From the NCBI GenBank assembly GCA_015065645.1, contig SVPW01000020.1, forward strand, positions 1 through 38,338: a DNA stretch of 38,338 nt, read 5' to 3'. Below the pieces are notes generated by a model. The model was given only the letters and a program-made list of their open reading frames with translations. It did not search any database and was not told where the DNA came from. The DNA comes from Oscillospiraceae bacterium (lineage in GTDB: Bacteria > Bacillota > Clostridia > Oscillospirales > Acutalibacteraceae). Position numbers and translations under genes: made by a program. Below are positions 6,135 through 15,300 of the stretch, piece by piece. Within the stretch, counting starts at the first letter, position 1. Each line of letters starts with the position of its first letter.

Positions 6135-6166
6135 ACCCCTGCGAGCGGATAAGGAGTTAAAAAACA

Positions 6167-6673
6167 ATGTCACCAAGAAAAACAGAGCATAAAAGCGGCG
6201 GCACACCGCTTAAAATGGCAAGATATAATGAGAAATTGCAATGCCGCAAGCTCTCACAGCTTTTAAGCAAGTATTTTAATAACAACGATTATTTTATAAC
6301 GCTGTATTATCCCAAAAGCACACCGCCCGAAGATTTAAACCACGCCAAAGCACAGTTATCTGACTATATATCCAATTTGCGGCAAGTTTATAAAGATTAT
6401 GGGAAAGAGCTTAAATACATAAAATTCCCGATTTGTACCAAAGGCGGCAGAGTAAGGCATTATATAATCATTAACAAATCCGTTATTTTAAAAAAGTATA
6501 TATGCGGACTTTGGGCGGAAAGTGCTTGTCTTTCAAGAATAATAACGCTTGATAAGCTCCCACCTGCAGATAAAACCGCCCAAATACTTATTGATTTAAC
6601 CAAAAGAGATTTTACAATGTACCACAAATGCTATATTACAAGCCGTAATATAAGCACCGCCTGCAAGCGGTAA
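6167..6673 (+). CDS. HUH-fold Rep paralogue with dead active site
   Basis: 168 residues, ATG at 6167 after AAGGAG. It aligns along its length with residues about 36-170 of the Rep at 6775-7653: TPLKMARYNEKLQ matches TPPAMARYNEKMQ, DYFITLYYPK matches DLFITLHYNR, and GKELKYIKF matches GGELKYIKV. Both metal-binding histidines are gone (RHY at 97-99 replaces HHH), and the catalytic Tyr and Lys positions read Ile and Asp (AQILIDLTK for AAYLIKQSK). It also lacks the C-terminal part. The intact frame and good ribosome site suggest it is kept for DNA binding or Rep regulation rather than being debris. Confidence 0.75.
   Translation: MSPRKTEHKSGGTPLKMARYNEKLQCRKLSQLLSKYFNNNDYFITLYYPKSTPPEDLNHAKAQLSDYISNLRQVYKDYGKELKYIKFPICTKGGRVRHYIIINKSVILKKYICGLWAESACLSRIITLDKLPPADKTAQILIDLTKRDFTMYHKCYITSRNISTACKR
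6652..6670. repeat. 19-bp repeat AAGCACCGCCTGCAAGCGG, copy 2
   Basis: Exact copy of 5807-5825, here overlapping the last codons of the dead Rep paralogue, which ends in STACKR. The repeats lie 845 bp apart and bracket the excisionase-like and dead-Rep genes. Confidence 0.7.
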
Positions 6674-6685
6674 TTCTTTTTTGAT

Positions 6686-6735
6686 AAGTGCTTAAACATT
6701 AAAAATCGGGGTATATACTCCCCGATTCAGCACTT
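6686..6735 (+). promoter_or_regulatory. Large hairpin before rep, candidate origin
   Basis: Nested palindrome: AAGTGCT (6686-6692) pairs with AGCACTT (6729-6735), and AATCGGGG (6704-6711) with CCCCGATT (6720-6727), leaving the loop TATATACT. It ends 25 bp before the rep ribosome site and has no T run. HUH initiator proteins commonly nick in or beside such extruded hairpins near their own gene, so this is the best visible candidate for the double-strand origin. The nick site is not determined. Confidence 0.5.
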
Positions 6736-6774
6736 GATTGAATATATTAACATTATGACAAAGGAGGTAGCGGA

Positions 6775-7653
6775 GTGTTTGCATACCGTCACAGAGAATA
6801 CAAAGCCGGGCGCACGATAGAAGTTATAGAAACATACCCCGGAAACTGCGGCAGAGGTTTAACCCGTGAAAAATACAAAGGTGTAACCCCTCCGGCAATG
6901 GCAAGATATAACGAAAAAATGCAAGTGCATAAGCTGACACGGCTTATAAATGCTAATTTTATCCCTGATGATTTATTTATAACCTTGCATTATAACCGAC
7001 AAGACAGACCGACCCCCGAAACAGCCAAAGCGCAGTTATCGGCTTTTCTTCGCAAGCTGAAAGCGTTATACAAAAAGAACGGCGGCGAGCTTAAATACAT
7101 AAAGGTCAGCGCATACGGTAGCAAAGGCGGTATACATCATCACATTGTAGTAAATAATATCGGACTTAATTTTGATTTAATAACCGCATTATGGAAGTTT
7201 TCAACCCGAAAGCCTGATTTTACGCCGCTTTACGATAACGGCGAATACTCCGCCCTTGCCGCTTATTTAATAAAACAATCCAAGATAACGAAATATAATG
7301 CTCAGGTTCTCACCGGCAGAACCTACAGCGGAAGCCACAACCTAAAACAGCCTGAGCTTATAAAGGATGAATACATAGAACGCATAAAGTGGAATGAACC
7401 GCCAAAAGCTAAAAAGGGTTATTTGATAGATACTGACAGTATAGAGGCAGGGATTAACGAGCTGACAGGAAAACCGTATCTATTTTACCGTATGATAAAA
7501 GAAATAGCCGCAGACAAAGAAACACGGTGCAAGAGCCGAGCTGATAACCGCCAAGAGGTAAAGAAGCGTTGGGGAGCTATTGCACCATTAGGCGACATTG
7601 TTTTCAAAAAAGAATTAACGAAAGGAAATAAAAATCAAGCTGAAAAAAGCTGA
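6775..7653 (+). CDS. HUH rolling-circle replication initiator (Rep)
   Basis: 292 residues, GTG at 6775 seven bases after AAGGAGG. The three motifs of single-tyrosine HUH endonucleases are in order: motif 1 LFITLHY (67-73), motif 2 GGIHHHIVVN with the metal-binding HHH at 121-123, and motif 3 AAYLIKQSK with Tyr164 and Lys167. This fits the phage G2P/ORF2-type Rep group. It should nick one strand at the origin, form a 5'-phosphotyrosyl link and launch rolling-circle replication of the excised circle. The C-terminal 120 residues are basic, with no helicase domain visible, so a host helicase is probably needed. Confidence 0.88.
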   Translation: MFAYRHREYKAGRTIEVIETYPGNCGRGLTREKYKGVTPPAMARYNEKMQVHKLTRLINANFIPDDLFITLHYNRQDRPTPETAKAQLSAFLRKLKALYKKNGGELKYIKVSAYGSKGGIHHHIVVNNIGLNFDLITALWKFSTRKPDFTPLYDNGEYSALAAYLIKQSKITKYNAQVLTGRTYSGSHNLKQPELIKDEYIERIKWNEPPKAKKGYLIDTDSIEAGINELTGKPYLFYRMIKEIAADKETRCKSRADNRQEVKKRWGAIAPLGDIVFKKELTKGNKNQAEKS

Positions 7654-7981
7654 ATCCTACGCGCACACACGCACGCAAGACTATATAATACACACTCATT
7701 AAAATAATGCTACAAAACGCAACACACCCACCAATAAGCAAAATAAACTTAAATAGCAGAGCTATTTAAAAGCTGTTTTCGGCAGTAAATGTGTTGCATA
7801 GTGTTTCATCCGTTAAAATATCAAATTTTGATAAGCTCTACGCACGATACATAATAGCATTAAATCAGACTTGAAAAGTTGACAAAACTGAACACTTCAC
7901 GGCATAATGTAAATATAAAAAACAGTTAATACCGCCGTTTTGCGGTTGACTGCAAAAATTATATTATCAGGAGTGCAAAGT
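7654..7981 (+). promoter_or_regulatory. Gap after rep: promoter and inverted repeats
   Basis: No gene of convincing length. TTGACA (7879-7884), 18-bp spacer and CATAAT (7903-7908) form a plausible promoter for the gene at 7982. GCAACACAC near 7718 and GTGTTGC near 7791 are inverted copies, and AAATAGC-AGA-GCTATTT near 7752 is a short hairpin. The region could hold a single-strand origin or attachment-linked sites, but nothing specific is recognised. Confidence 0.4.
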
Positions 7982-8311
7982 ATGTGTTACGGTCAATTTA
8001 AAAGCCTTTTAATATATTACCGCCGACTTGATAAGGATATAGAAAAATTAAGCAAAAATACAACATTTGATAATCTTTCTGAGCTTAACCGTAAGATAAG
8101 GACAAAACAGAAAATAGAAAAGCTTATTTTAAATACTGATGATATGCTTGTAAAGGAAATTTTAATACTGCGCTTTGCTAAAAGGTGTAGTTGGGTAAAG
8201 ACCGCCGCACGGATGGGGCAACACTACACGCCCGATAATTGCCGTATGATAATAAAGCGGCACTTTGAAAAGCGTTCCGCCGCCGATTTTAAGCGATTTT
8301 TAGAGCAATAA
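7982..8311 (+). CDS. Sigma-region-4-like DNA-binding protein
   Basis: 109 residues from ATG at 7982, which follows AGGAG; an in-frame TTG further upstream has no ribosome site. The first half is helical and basic (YYRRLDKDIEKLSK...). The C-terminal half, VKEILILRFAKRCSWVKTAARMGQHYTPDNCRMIIKRHFEK, has the helix-turn-helix pattern of sigma-70 region 4, as in phage late regulators of the ArpU/RinA kind. The stop codon lies in the 11-bp repeat pair at 8309-8330. It may activate element genes; this is inference. Confidence 0.65.
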   Translation: MCYGQFKSLLIYYRRLDKDIEKLSKNTTFDNLSELNRKIRTKQKIEKLILNTDDMLVKEILILRFAKRCSWVKTAARMGQHYTPDNCRMIIKRHFEKRSAADFKRFLEQ

Positions 8312-8330
8312 ACCCCAAATAAACCCCAAA
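8309..8330. repeat. 11-bp tandem repeat near right end
   Basis: TAAACCCCAAA twice in tandem (8309-8319, 8320-8330), identical to the pair at 1511-1532. It is the same kind of repeat at the same kind of position, about 70 bp from the crossover repeat. Confidence 0.55.
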
Positions 8331-8351
8331 GCACAGATTTTAAGCAAAAAG

Positions 8352-8396
8352 AAAACCGCCGAGCTTTGCCAAGAATGGCTTAACCAAGCGGTTTTT
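8352..8396 (+). terminator. Terminator of the element's rightward genes
   Basis: AAAACCGC (8352-8359) pairs with GCGGTTTT (8388-8395), with a secondary GCCA/TGGC stem inside the loop and TTTTT at the 3' side. It separates the element's genes from the tRNA. Confidence 0.65.
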
Positions 8397-8399
8397 CTA

Positions 8400-8475
<76 letters not shown>

Positions 8476-8504
8476 ATATATGGCACTTGACTTAGTGCCT
8501 TATT

Positions 8505-8533
8505 ATTATACACAATTCATTATGATAATGCAA
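8505..8533 (-). promoter_or_regulatory. Promoter of tRNA-fMet
   Basis: Minus strand: -35 TTGCAT (8528-8533), 17-bp spacer, -10 TATAAT (8505-8510). A GGCACT/AGTGCC hairpin (8482-8499) lies in the short precursor leader. Confidence 0.75.
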
Positions 8534-8567
8534 GCCTTTTTTTAAAAAATTTTATCTTTTTTAATTT

Positions 8568-9383
8568 TTATTGTTTTTTAAGCCGTGATGCCGCTGAAAA
8601 AACTAAAAATACGACAAGATTCACCACCACAACAGCGGCTCCTGCGGGCATATCAAATCCAAAAGAAAGCATTATTCCGCTTACAAATGAAATAGTGGCA
8701 ACCACCATTGACATTATTATTACCCTGCTGTAACACTTACAAACACGCATTGCCGAAAGAGCCGGGAATGTAATGATACTTGAAATAAGTAATGCACCCA
8801 TCATTCGCATTCCTATTACCACAGTAACAGCGGTTAGAACTGCAATTAAGCTATTATACAGTTTCACCTTAACACCTGTGGCGGTAGCAAACTTTTCATC
8901 AAAGGTGCAAACAAATATCTTATTATAAAAAAGCAGATACATAACAAGCACCATTATTGCCACTGTTGCTGAGATATAAACATCCTGCTTGCTCATTGCA
9001 AGAATACTTCCAAACATATAGTTATTAATATCTGTGTTCATGCCTGTTGTCATAGTGGCTACAATAACGCCTATTGCCAAGGCACTGCTTGACACCATTG
9101 CTATTGCGGCATCACCTTTAACCTTACCGTTTTCGCTTATACGAAGCAGTAAAAATGCCGCTGCCACAACCACAGGAATTGCAACCTGTAAAGGGGCAGC
9201 TCCAACAGCCAATGCCACAGCCGCTGAGCCGAAAGCAACGTGTGAGAGACCATCACCCAACATTGAAAAGCGTTTAAGCACCAAGTTTACGCCCAATACA
9301 CTTGCACAAACGCATACCAATATACCAACCACTAATGCACGGACAGCAAAGGGATATGACAAAATTTCAGCAATAAAGCTCAT
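8568..9383 (-). CDS. znuB: Zinc ABC transporter permease
   Basis: 271 residues with about eight hydrophobic segments and the ABC-3 family pattern: LVLKRFSMLGDGLSHVAFGS (about 36-55) for the cytoplasmic coupling region and MGALLISSIITFPALSAMRV late in the chain. It forms the membrane channel for zinc (possibly manganese) uptake with the ATPase at 9380 and the binding protein at 10078. Its ATG overlaps the znuC stop by four bases. It is the last gene of the zur-led operon; no clear terminator hairpin is visible before the tRNA promoter. Confidence 0.93.
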   Translation of the reverse strand: MSFIAEILSYPFAVRALVVGILVCVCASVLGVNLVLKRFSMLGDGLSHVAFGSAAVALAVGAAPLQVAIPVVVAAAFLLLRISENGKVKGDAAIAMVSSSALAIGVIVATMTTGMNTDINNYMFGSILAMSKQDVYISATVAIMVLVMYLLFYNKIFVCTFDEKFATATGVKVKLYNSLIAVLTAVTVVIGMRMMGALLISSIITFPALSAMRVCKCYSRVIIMSMVVATISFVSGIMLSFGFDMPAGAAVVVVNLVVFLVFSAASRLKKQ

Positions 9384-10081
9384 ACCTCGCCCTCCTTAAT
9401 TTTATTATAAAATGAGGTTTTGAGATAATCATCAACCGAGCCATAAAAATTATCACCCTCACCGATATGCAGAATATGCTTCGCCTCACAAACTGCACGG
9501 TCAACATCATGTGAAATCATAATTATGGTTATTCCGCTATCGTTAAGCTTACGAATAAGTGAATACATCTCATTTTGAGAAACCGTATCAAGACCGTTTA
9601 CAGGCTCATCCAATAAAAGCACACGCTCTGCGGCACAAAGTGCACGACAAAGTAAAACACGTTGCTGCTGACCACCCGAAAGTTCTTTAAAGGAACGGTT
9701 TTTAAGCGAGCAAAGATCCAGCATATGAATATTGCTTTCACCCATTCTGCGCTGAGAGGCACTATATGTTAAGCCGAAAAAGCTTTTTGCCGAAAAGCCT
9801 GACATAACAACCTCATTAACACTTGCAGGGAAATCACTTTTAGTTTCACTGCGTTGAGGCAACCAACCTATATTTTTTCTTGAAAAACCGTTACATTCAA
9901 TACTTCCGCTGTACTTAACACCCGTTCCCAAAATACAGTTCATAAGGGTGGTTTTTCCTGAGCCGTTTTCACCTAAAATACAAAGATAATCCCCATCCGT
10001 AACAGAAAAATTCAGGTTTTTAAAAACACTTCGTCCCTCAAATGAGACCGAAAGCTTTTTTGCGGTTATAAGCTCACTCAT
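9380..10081 (-). CDS. znuC: Zinc ABC transporter ATPase
   Basis: 233 residues from ATG at 10081, which overlaps the znuA stop (ATGA) and follows AAAGGAGG; the GTG six bases upstream lies in that ribosome site. Walker A GENGSGKTT (37-45), ABC signature LSGGQQQR (134-141), Walker B VLLLDEP (154-160) and switch histidine in MISHD are intact. It is cytoplasmic and powers zinc import. Confidence 0.94.
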   Translation of the reverse strand: MSELITAKKLSVSFEGRSVFKNLNFSVTDGDYLCILGENGSGKTTLMNCILGTGVKYSGSIECNGFSRKNIGWLPQRSETKSDFPASVNEVVMSGFSAKSFFGLTYSASQRRMGESNIHMLDLCSLKNRSFKELSGGQQQRVLLCRALCAAERVLLLDEPVNGLDTVSQNEMYSLIRKLNDSGITIIMISHDVDRAVCEAKHILHIGEGDNFYGSVDDYLKTSFYNKIKEGEV

Positions 10082-10992
10082 TTCCACCCCTCCTTTAAAG
10101 CATTCAAATTATTACGCATAATCTCAACATAGGTTATACCGTTTTCAAAATCCTCAAGCGTTACATTATGTGCCGAATGAAGCTCCAAAATTTTAACACC
10201 CGTTTCCTCAGATAATACATTTGCTATATTTTTGGCACTCATTTCGGTGCAATACACATACTTTACATTATGCTCTTCTACGCTTTTTACAAGCCTGCTC
10301 ATTGTTTTAAGGCTTATATCGGTACTGTTTGCACAGCCACCGAACGCTGCCTCATACTTTATACCGTAATTTTCTGTAAAATACAGAAACGGAAAGCGGT
10401 CTGCAACCAAAATAAAGGGATTTTCCTTTACTTTTACAGTATTTTTTATTTCGTTATCAATCGCCTTTATTTCATTTATATAATCATTGCAGTTTTTACG
10501 GTATTCCTTGGCATTTTTTTCATCAATGTTGCAAAGGTAATCACAAATTTCCTCCAACATCAAAACGGCATTTTGGGGAGATGTCCATATATGTTCATCC
10601 GCACCGTGAGAATGTGAATCTTCGTGATTATGGTCATGTTCGTGCTGCTCAGAACAAAGCTCATCAATACAATCAATAAGCTTTAGGCTGTTTACATTCA
10701 CATCGGCAAGCAGCGTATTCACCCATTCATCCGAATGGCCACCGATATACATAACCACATCGGCATTATATACTGCTTTAATATCAGATGGTGCAGGCTC
10801 AAAGCTATGAACCTCTGTACCAGGAGAAATCAGCAAATGGCAATCAACCAAATCTCCCCCAACCGCACGAACAAAGTCATATATAGGAAAGATTGTTGTT
10901 ACTATATTAAGCTTTTCTTCATTTTCTTTTTTATCTAAACCGCATCCGCACAATAGCAAAAGCGACATTATAATCACTAAAACTCTTTTCAT
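10078..10992 (-). CDS. znuA: Zinc-binding lipoprotein of the ABC transporter
   Basis: 304 residues. ATG at 10992 overlaps the zur stop; the ATG at 11004 touches its only ribosome-site-like bases and is less likely. The signal peptide ends in a lipobox with Cys17 (LLCGC). Cluster-9 features: His62 (EVHSFEPAPSD), a His-rich zinc loop at about 117-134 (HEHDHNHEDSHSHG, then DEHIW) and later TEMSAKNIANVLSEETGVKIL. The histidine loop points to zinc rather than manganese. It sits outside the membrane and delivers zinc to the permease. Confidence 0.93.
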   Translation of the reverse strand: MKRVLVIIMSLLLLCGCGLDKKENEEKLNIVTTIFPIYDFVRAVGGDLVDCHLLISPGTEVHSFEPAPSDIKAVYNADVVMYIGGHSDEWVNTLLADVNVNSLKLIDCIDELCSEQHEHDHNHEDSHSHGADEHIWTSPQNAVLMLEEICDYLCNIDEKNAKEYRKNCNDYINEIKAIDNEIKNTVKVKENPFILVADRFPFLYFTENYGIKYEAAFGGCANSTDISLKTMSRLVKSVEEHNVKYVYCTEMSAKNIANVLSEETGVKILELHSAHNVTLEDFENGITYVEIMRNNLNALKEGWK

Positions 10993-11399
10993 TTTGCCGA
11001 ACATTCCTTACATTTACCGTAAAGCACGGTTTTAAGTTTATCTACAGAAAAGCCGTGTTCTTCACCGATATGCTTTGCAAGCTCGGTAATATGCTCGCAC
11101 TCAATATGAATAAGTTTACCGCAGGATACGCATTTAAGATGAAAATGATCGTGGCAACCCTCATCCGATAAATACTGATAGCAAGCACTTTCCCCCACAG
11201 CGGCATATTTTTGTACCCTGCCCTCACTAACAAGCTTTTCAAGGCAACGGTAAACCGTGGTTCTGCCAACGGCATTACCCTGCAAAGCAATTTGTTCGGT
11301 AAGCTCTTCCACCGTGATATGATTACCGTTATTTTGACGCAAAGCCTCTTCAACAATGGCACGCTGTTTCGTTTTATATCCGGATGTTGCTATTGCCAT
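10989..11399 (-). CDS. zur: Fur-family zinc regulator
   Basis: 136 residues. The winged-helix recognition helix is GRTTVYRCLEKL (45-56), the metal region is HDHFHLKCVSCGK, and two CxxC pairs (C90/C93, C130/C133) hold the structural zinc. As first gene of the zinc uptake operon with a palindromic site over its own promoter, it is almost certainly Zur, not Fur or PerR. ATG at 11399 follows GAGGTG. It should repress the operon when zinc is replete. Confidence 0.9.
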   Translation of the reverse strand: MAIATSGYKTKQRAIVEEALRQNNGNHITVEELTEQIALQGNAVGRTTVYRCLEKLVSEGRVQKYAAVGESACYQYLSDEGCHDHFHLKCVSCGKLIHIECEHITELAKHIGEEHGFSVDKLKTVLYGKCKECSAK

Positions 11400-11412
11400 A
11401 ATCTACACCTCG

Positions 11413-11439
11413 ATTTGAAAATGAATTTCATTTTCAAAT
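11413..11439. promoter_or_regulatory. Zur-box-like operator
   Basis: A 27-bp near-perfect palindrome built on TTTGAAAATGAA and TTTCATTTTCAAA. It lies immediately downstream of and touching the -10 box, so binding would block transcription start. Confidence 0.8.
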
Positions 11440-11466
11440 TATACAATAAATAAGCTTTTCTGTCAA
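11438..11466 (-). promoter_or_regulatory. Promoter of zur-znuACB
   Basis: Minus strand: consensus -35 TTGACA (11461-11466), 17-bp spacer, consensus -10 TATAAT (11438-11443). Confidence 0.88.
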
Positions 11467-11471
11467 GCAGG

Positions 11472-11512
11472 CAAAAAAATAAAGACTGTGCCTTTAAAAA
11501 TCCGGCACAGCC
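11472..11512 (-). terminator. Terminator after SGNH lipoprotein gene
   Basis: GACTGTGCC (11484-11492) pairs with GGCACAGCC (11504-11512), allowing one G-T-type mismatch, and is followed on the minus strand by a T-rich tail (11472-11483). Confidence 0.85.
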
Positions 11513-11518
11513 TTGTAT

Positions 11519-12277
11519 TTACTCAAAAACTACATTTTTAGTCATATATTCTGCTATTACACGATAACCTGAACTATTTGGATGCAGATGATCAGATGCC
11601 AAATTATTAATATCCATAAAATCATCATATAACCCGTGATAAAGATCAATAAATTGACAGTTATATTCCTGTGCTACCTCCTGCTGCATCGGTAATATAT
11701 AATTCAGGTAAAGCGGGTCACGCTCATTCCAATTACTTTCTGTGGCTTTCTTTTTCCGGTCGTACCTTTTCATTGTAAGACCGCTGCTTATAATAACCGT
11801 AGGTTTTGAGGGCATATCAAGATAATGCTCTACTATTTCGCAAAGTTTAAGCTTATACTCATAAGCATCAGACTGACTTATCATAACACGGGCATCGTTA
11901 GTTCCGAGCATTATTATCACATAATCAGCTTCAAACTTATTGCTTTTGCTGTAAGCCGCAGTATTCGGATACCAAAGGGTTTTATCTCTGCCACTTTTGT
12001 TATAAACATAGCTGCTTCCTTTTCCGAAATTGCCGACTTCATAATTTTCACCTAAAATAAGCTGTAATTGTTGAGGATAAGCACCGCCAAAATCACCATC
12101 TTGCCAACCTTTTGCTCCTATACCCTCTGTAAGGCTGTCACCCACGCAGGCTATACGGATAACTTTTGAAGAATCGTTATTTTCGGTTTTTTTATCACTG
12201 CTTTTTGAACAGCCTGAGCATAAAAGCAGACTGCTCAAAACCAAAAACGATAAATACTTTTTAAAATTAAGCTTCAT
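11519..12277 (-). CDS. SGNH/GDSL hydrolase lipoprotein
   Basis: 252 residues from MKLNFKKYLS; an ATG 15 bases upstream is equally possible because neither has a strong ribosome site. The lipobox LLLCSGC gives lipid Cys23. SGNH blocks: IACVGDSLTEG (Ser48), a block II glycine near VGNFGKGSS, MLGTND, and DHLHPNSSGY with the catalytic His. It is probably an extracellular esterase/deacetylase acting on acylated carbohydrate (family knowledge). It is clearly paralogous to the C-terminal domain of the neighbouring giant protein (12339-15818). Confidence 0.88.
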   Translation of the reverse strand: MKLNFKKYLSFLVLSSLLLCSGCSKSSDKKTENNDSSKVIRIACVGDSLTEGIGAKGWQDGDFGGAYPQQLQLILGENYEVGNFGKGSSYVYNKSGRDKTLWYPNTAAYSKSNKFEADYVIIMLGTNDARVMISQSDAYEYKLKLCEIVEHYLDMPSKPTVIISSGLTMKRYDRKKKATESNWNERDPLYLNYILPMQQEVAQEYNCQFIDLYHGLYDDFMDINNLASDHLHPNSSGYRVIAEYMTKNVVFE

Positions 12278-12295
12278 ACCTACATACACCATTTT

Positions 12296-12330
12296 AAAGA
12301 AAGGCAGTTTTTAAAACCGCCTTTCTTTTT
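12296..12330. terminator. Hairpin between the two SGNH genes
   Basis: AAAGAAAGGC (12296-12305) pairs with GCCTTTCTTT (12319-12328). The T run is on the plus strand; on the minus strand, where it would end the 12339-15818 transcript, it is weaker, so some readthrough into the lipoprotein gene is possible. Confidence 0.55.
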
Positions 12331-12338
12331 AAAAAATT

Positions 12339-15300
12339 TTAATAGAAAATATCAAGCGAAATATTTTGTGAAATATACTCTGCAAGTGCTCTGTAACCTG
12401 CATCATTTGCGTGAAGAAGGTCAGAAGCAAGCCCGCCTTTATTTTCCAAAAATTCCTTAGTGCCGTAATATGTATCAATAAACTCAAGGCCTAATTTTTC
12501 GGCTACGGCTATTTGCTGAGGATGAACGAAATTACGGAATTTGTCATCACGGGTTACCCAAGAAGTATCTGTTTCGAGCTTTGCTTCATCATATTTTGCC
12601 ATTGTAAGACCGTTACAGATATATATTACGGGTTTATTCTCTCCTGCAAGCCATCTGTTTGCAATATCTTCTAAAGCCGCACCGTATTGTTCGGATTTTT
12701 CTTCATCAGAAACAAGTTTAGCATCGTTTGTACCCAACATAATAATTACTATATCGGCATCAAAATCAATACTCGGCTGATACTTTGCGGTATTGGGATA
12801 CCAAAGACTTTCGCCTCTACCTGCATAATACCAAGCATAGCTGCCTCCAACACCAAAGTTCTCAACAATGCAGTTATCATCGGCAAGAATAGCATTTAAC
12901 TGTTCGGGATAAGCGTACTGATAGTCGCCGCTTGCCCAGCCGGTAGCACCTACGCCCTGTGTAAGGCTGTCACCAACGCAGGCAATACGAATTTTACCAA
13001 ACGGGGTATGATTCAGGCTGTCGCTGTTTCTTTTAAGTATCTTGCCGTCAAATGAAAGATATCTCGGAACACCGTAAGATTTAGCACCGTCTATAACGGT
13101 ATACGGCTTTAATTCAACATACTGATTACCCTCATCGCTTAACAAATCGCCGAATACAAACGGATAGTTATAACCCTCTTTAAGACCCTCAAATCGGAGC
13201 TGTGTTTCTGCCATAACCTTTTTAAAACGAACAATGTCTTTAACATTTATGGCGGTGTCGCCGTTAAGGTCTGCCTGAGTATTAAGCGCTTTGCTTTGAA
13301 TAATACCGCTTCTTAATGCGGCAATATCATCTGCATCGGCATCGCCGTTTGCATCAATATCACAGTAATAAACCTTGCTTGCCGTGGAAATATAAGGCGT
13401 TTTATCTGCTGATAAAGCATTTACGTACTCAGTAGATACCACTCTTTCAGTATCGCCATTTTCCTTTTTAACAACAATCTCAAAACCAATTTCAGTTACA
13501 TTTTCAATGTTATCAATATTAATTACAGCCGCACCGTTTTCGGTATCAAGTCCTGTAATTCTCAATGGGAACGGAATATATTTAGGAGTGAGAATTACAT
13601 TTTCGGTTGCGGTAAAGCTATAGCTTTCACTGCTTGTTACAAGTGTTTCACCGTTATACCAGCCGCCAAAGTAATAACCATATTCGGGAGTGGCGGTTAC
13701 GGTTACGGTTTCGCCGTAGGAATAAGTACCTGCACCGGTTACTGTTCCCTCTTCACTGCTATTTGCGGTTACAACGCAGTCGGGAAGTTTTGTAACCTTA
13801 AAATCGCTTACAACCACATCCTTAAGGTTTGTAAAAATACCTACACCACCCGAAGAATATGCCGTATTATATGTTACCGAGTTGCTTGTTGAAGAAGCAT
13901 TGGTTTTGGCAGAAAATACTTCACTTTCTTTTCCTGTGGCAACATTTACAAGACTGTAATAAATAGTACCTCGTATAACCTTTACTTTAAGGCGTAATTT
14001 TTCCCCTGCACCATTTACAGTCTGAAGTATTGAAGAAACCTTATACGTAGCACCGGACACGGCACCTATATTGGTGTTTAAGGTGCCGTCTGCCTTTCTG
14101 CCGTAACGTACAAGCTGTAAGGTCATTTCGTTATCGGCTGAGGAGGCGGCTCTTATTGCATTTACCGAAAATGCAGTAAGACCTGCAGATTTATAAATGG
14201 TGTCCTGAACATAGAACATAATACCTGCTTGAAGATTTGTAGAGGAAGGAAATGTAAAATCCGCCTGAGCTTCAAAGTTTTCCACTTCAGTATACGGGGC
14301 TTCATTTACCAGCTCTTTAACGCTGATATTAGTATAATCGTGAGTACCGTTAGATACAAACGCTATTGAACCGCCCTTGAAAAGATTTGCTTTAGCAGAA
14401 GCAGATAAACCTTCTGTAAGGCTTATGGAAGCGGAGCTTTTACGGTTAAGGTCGGTCAGGTCATATACGGTTACATTTACAGTCGTGCCTATTACCTCAA
14501 CCTCCATACGAATATTTTTCTGATCGGGAGCCGCTAAGAAGCCTTCAAATTTAACCTCCTTGTAGGCAAAACCCGAAGCGGTAGAATAGTTTCTTAGTCT
14601 GATATACAGATCCATACTGTCAGCCGCACTGTATGCAAAAAGCAGATAACCGGGTGTACCAAAGCTTGCCTTTTCAAAGAATACATCCTGCATACGGAAA
14701 GCAATACCGCCGTAAAGTGCATTACCATTAGTCTTTTCAAGGTTAAATGAGGCTTTAAAATCCTCAACATTGGTATAGCCCTTAATCTTCACCTTGGACT
14801 GACTGTAGCTTGAAATACGGTCATCTGCAAATTTAACACCGTAATCTACAACATCATCACCTGTTGTATTGCCGTGAATATCATAAAAATCACGGTTATA
14901 AAGGTTAAATATTTCCTTTTCATGGGTAACATAGTTTGTAGGCACGCTGCCTTTAAGGCTTATGTCCTCAATAGTGTGATGTCCGTTTGTAACAAAAGCA
15001 AAGGAGCCGTTATCATAATACTGACCGGCCGTAATGGTAGGAACTAACGAGAAGCTGTTGGAGTATGTATTTTCAGCATTTGCGGCATCGGCAACGGTGA
15101 AGTTGAGTGTTTTACCCGTAACCTTAACGCTAACCTTAACGCCGTTTGTTGCTGCACTCAAAAGACCGGTTTTGGTTAAAGTAGTTTCTTCCTTAGCAGA
15201 AGCAGTTGAATATTTTCTGAGCAAAACCTTAACATCACAGCTTTCGGCTTCACTTACAACAAGCAACATATAGCCTTGAGTGCCAAAGGTTGCGGTTCTG

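Noticed and set aside
8568-10992. Manganese or iron transporter instead of zinc
   Set aside because: The His-rich loop in the binding protein, the first-gene Zur-type regulator and the operator over the promoter favour zinc, although manganese cannot be excluded from sequence alone.
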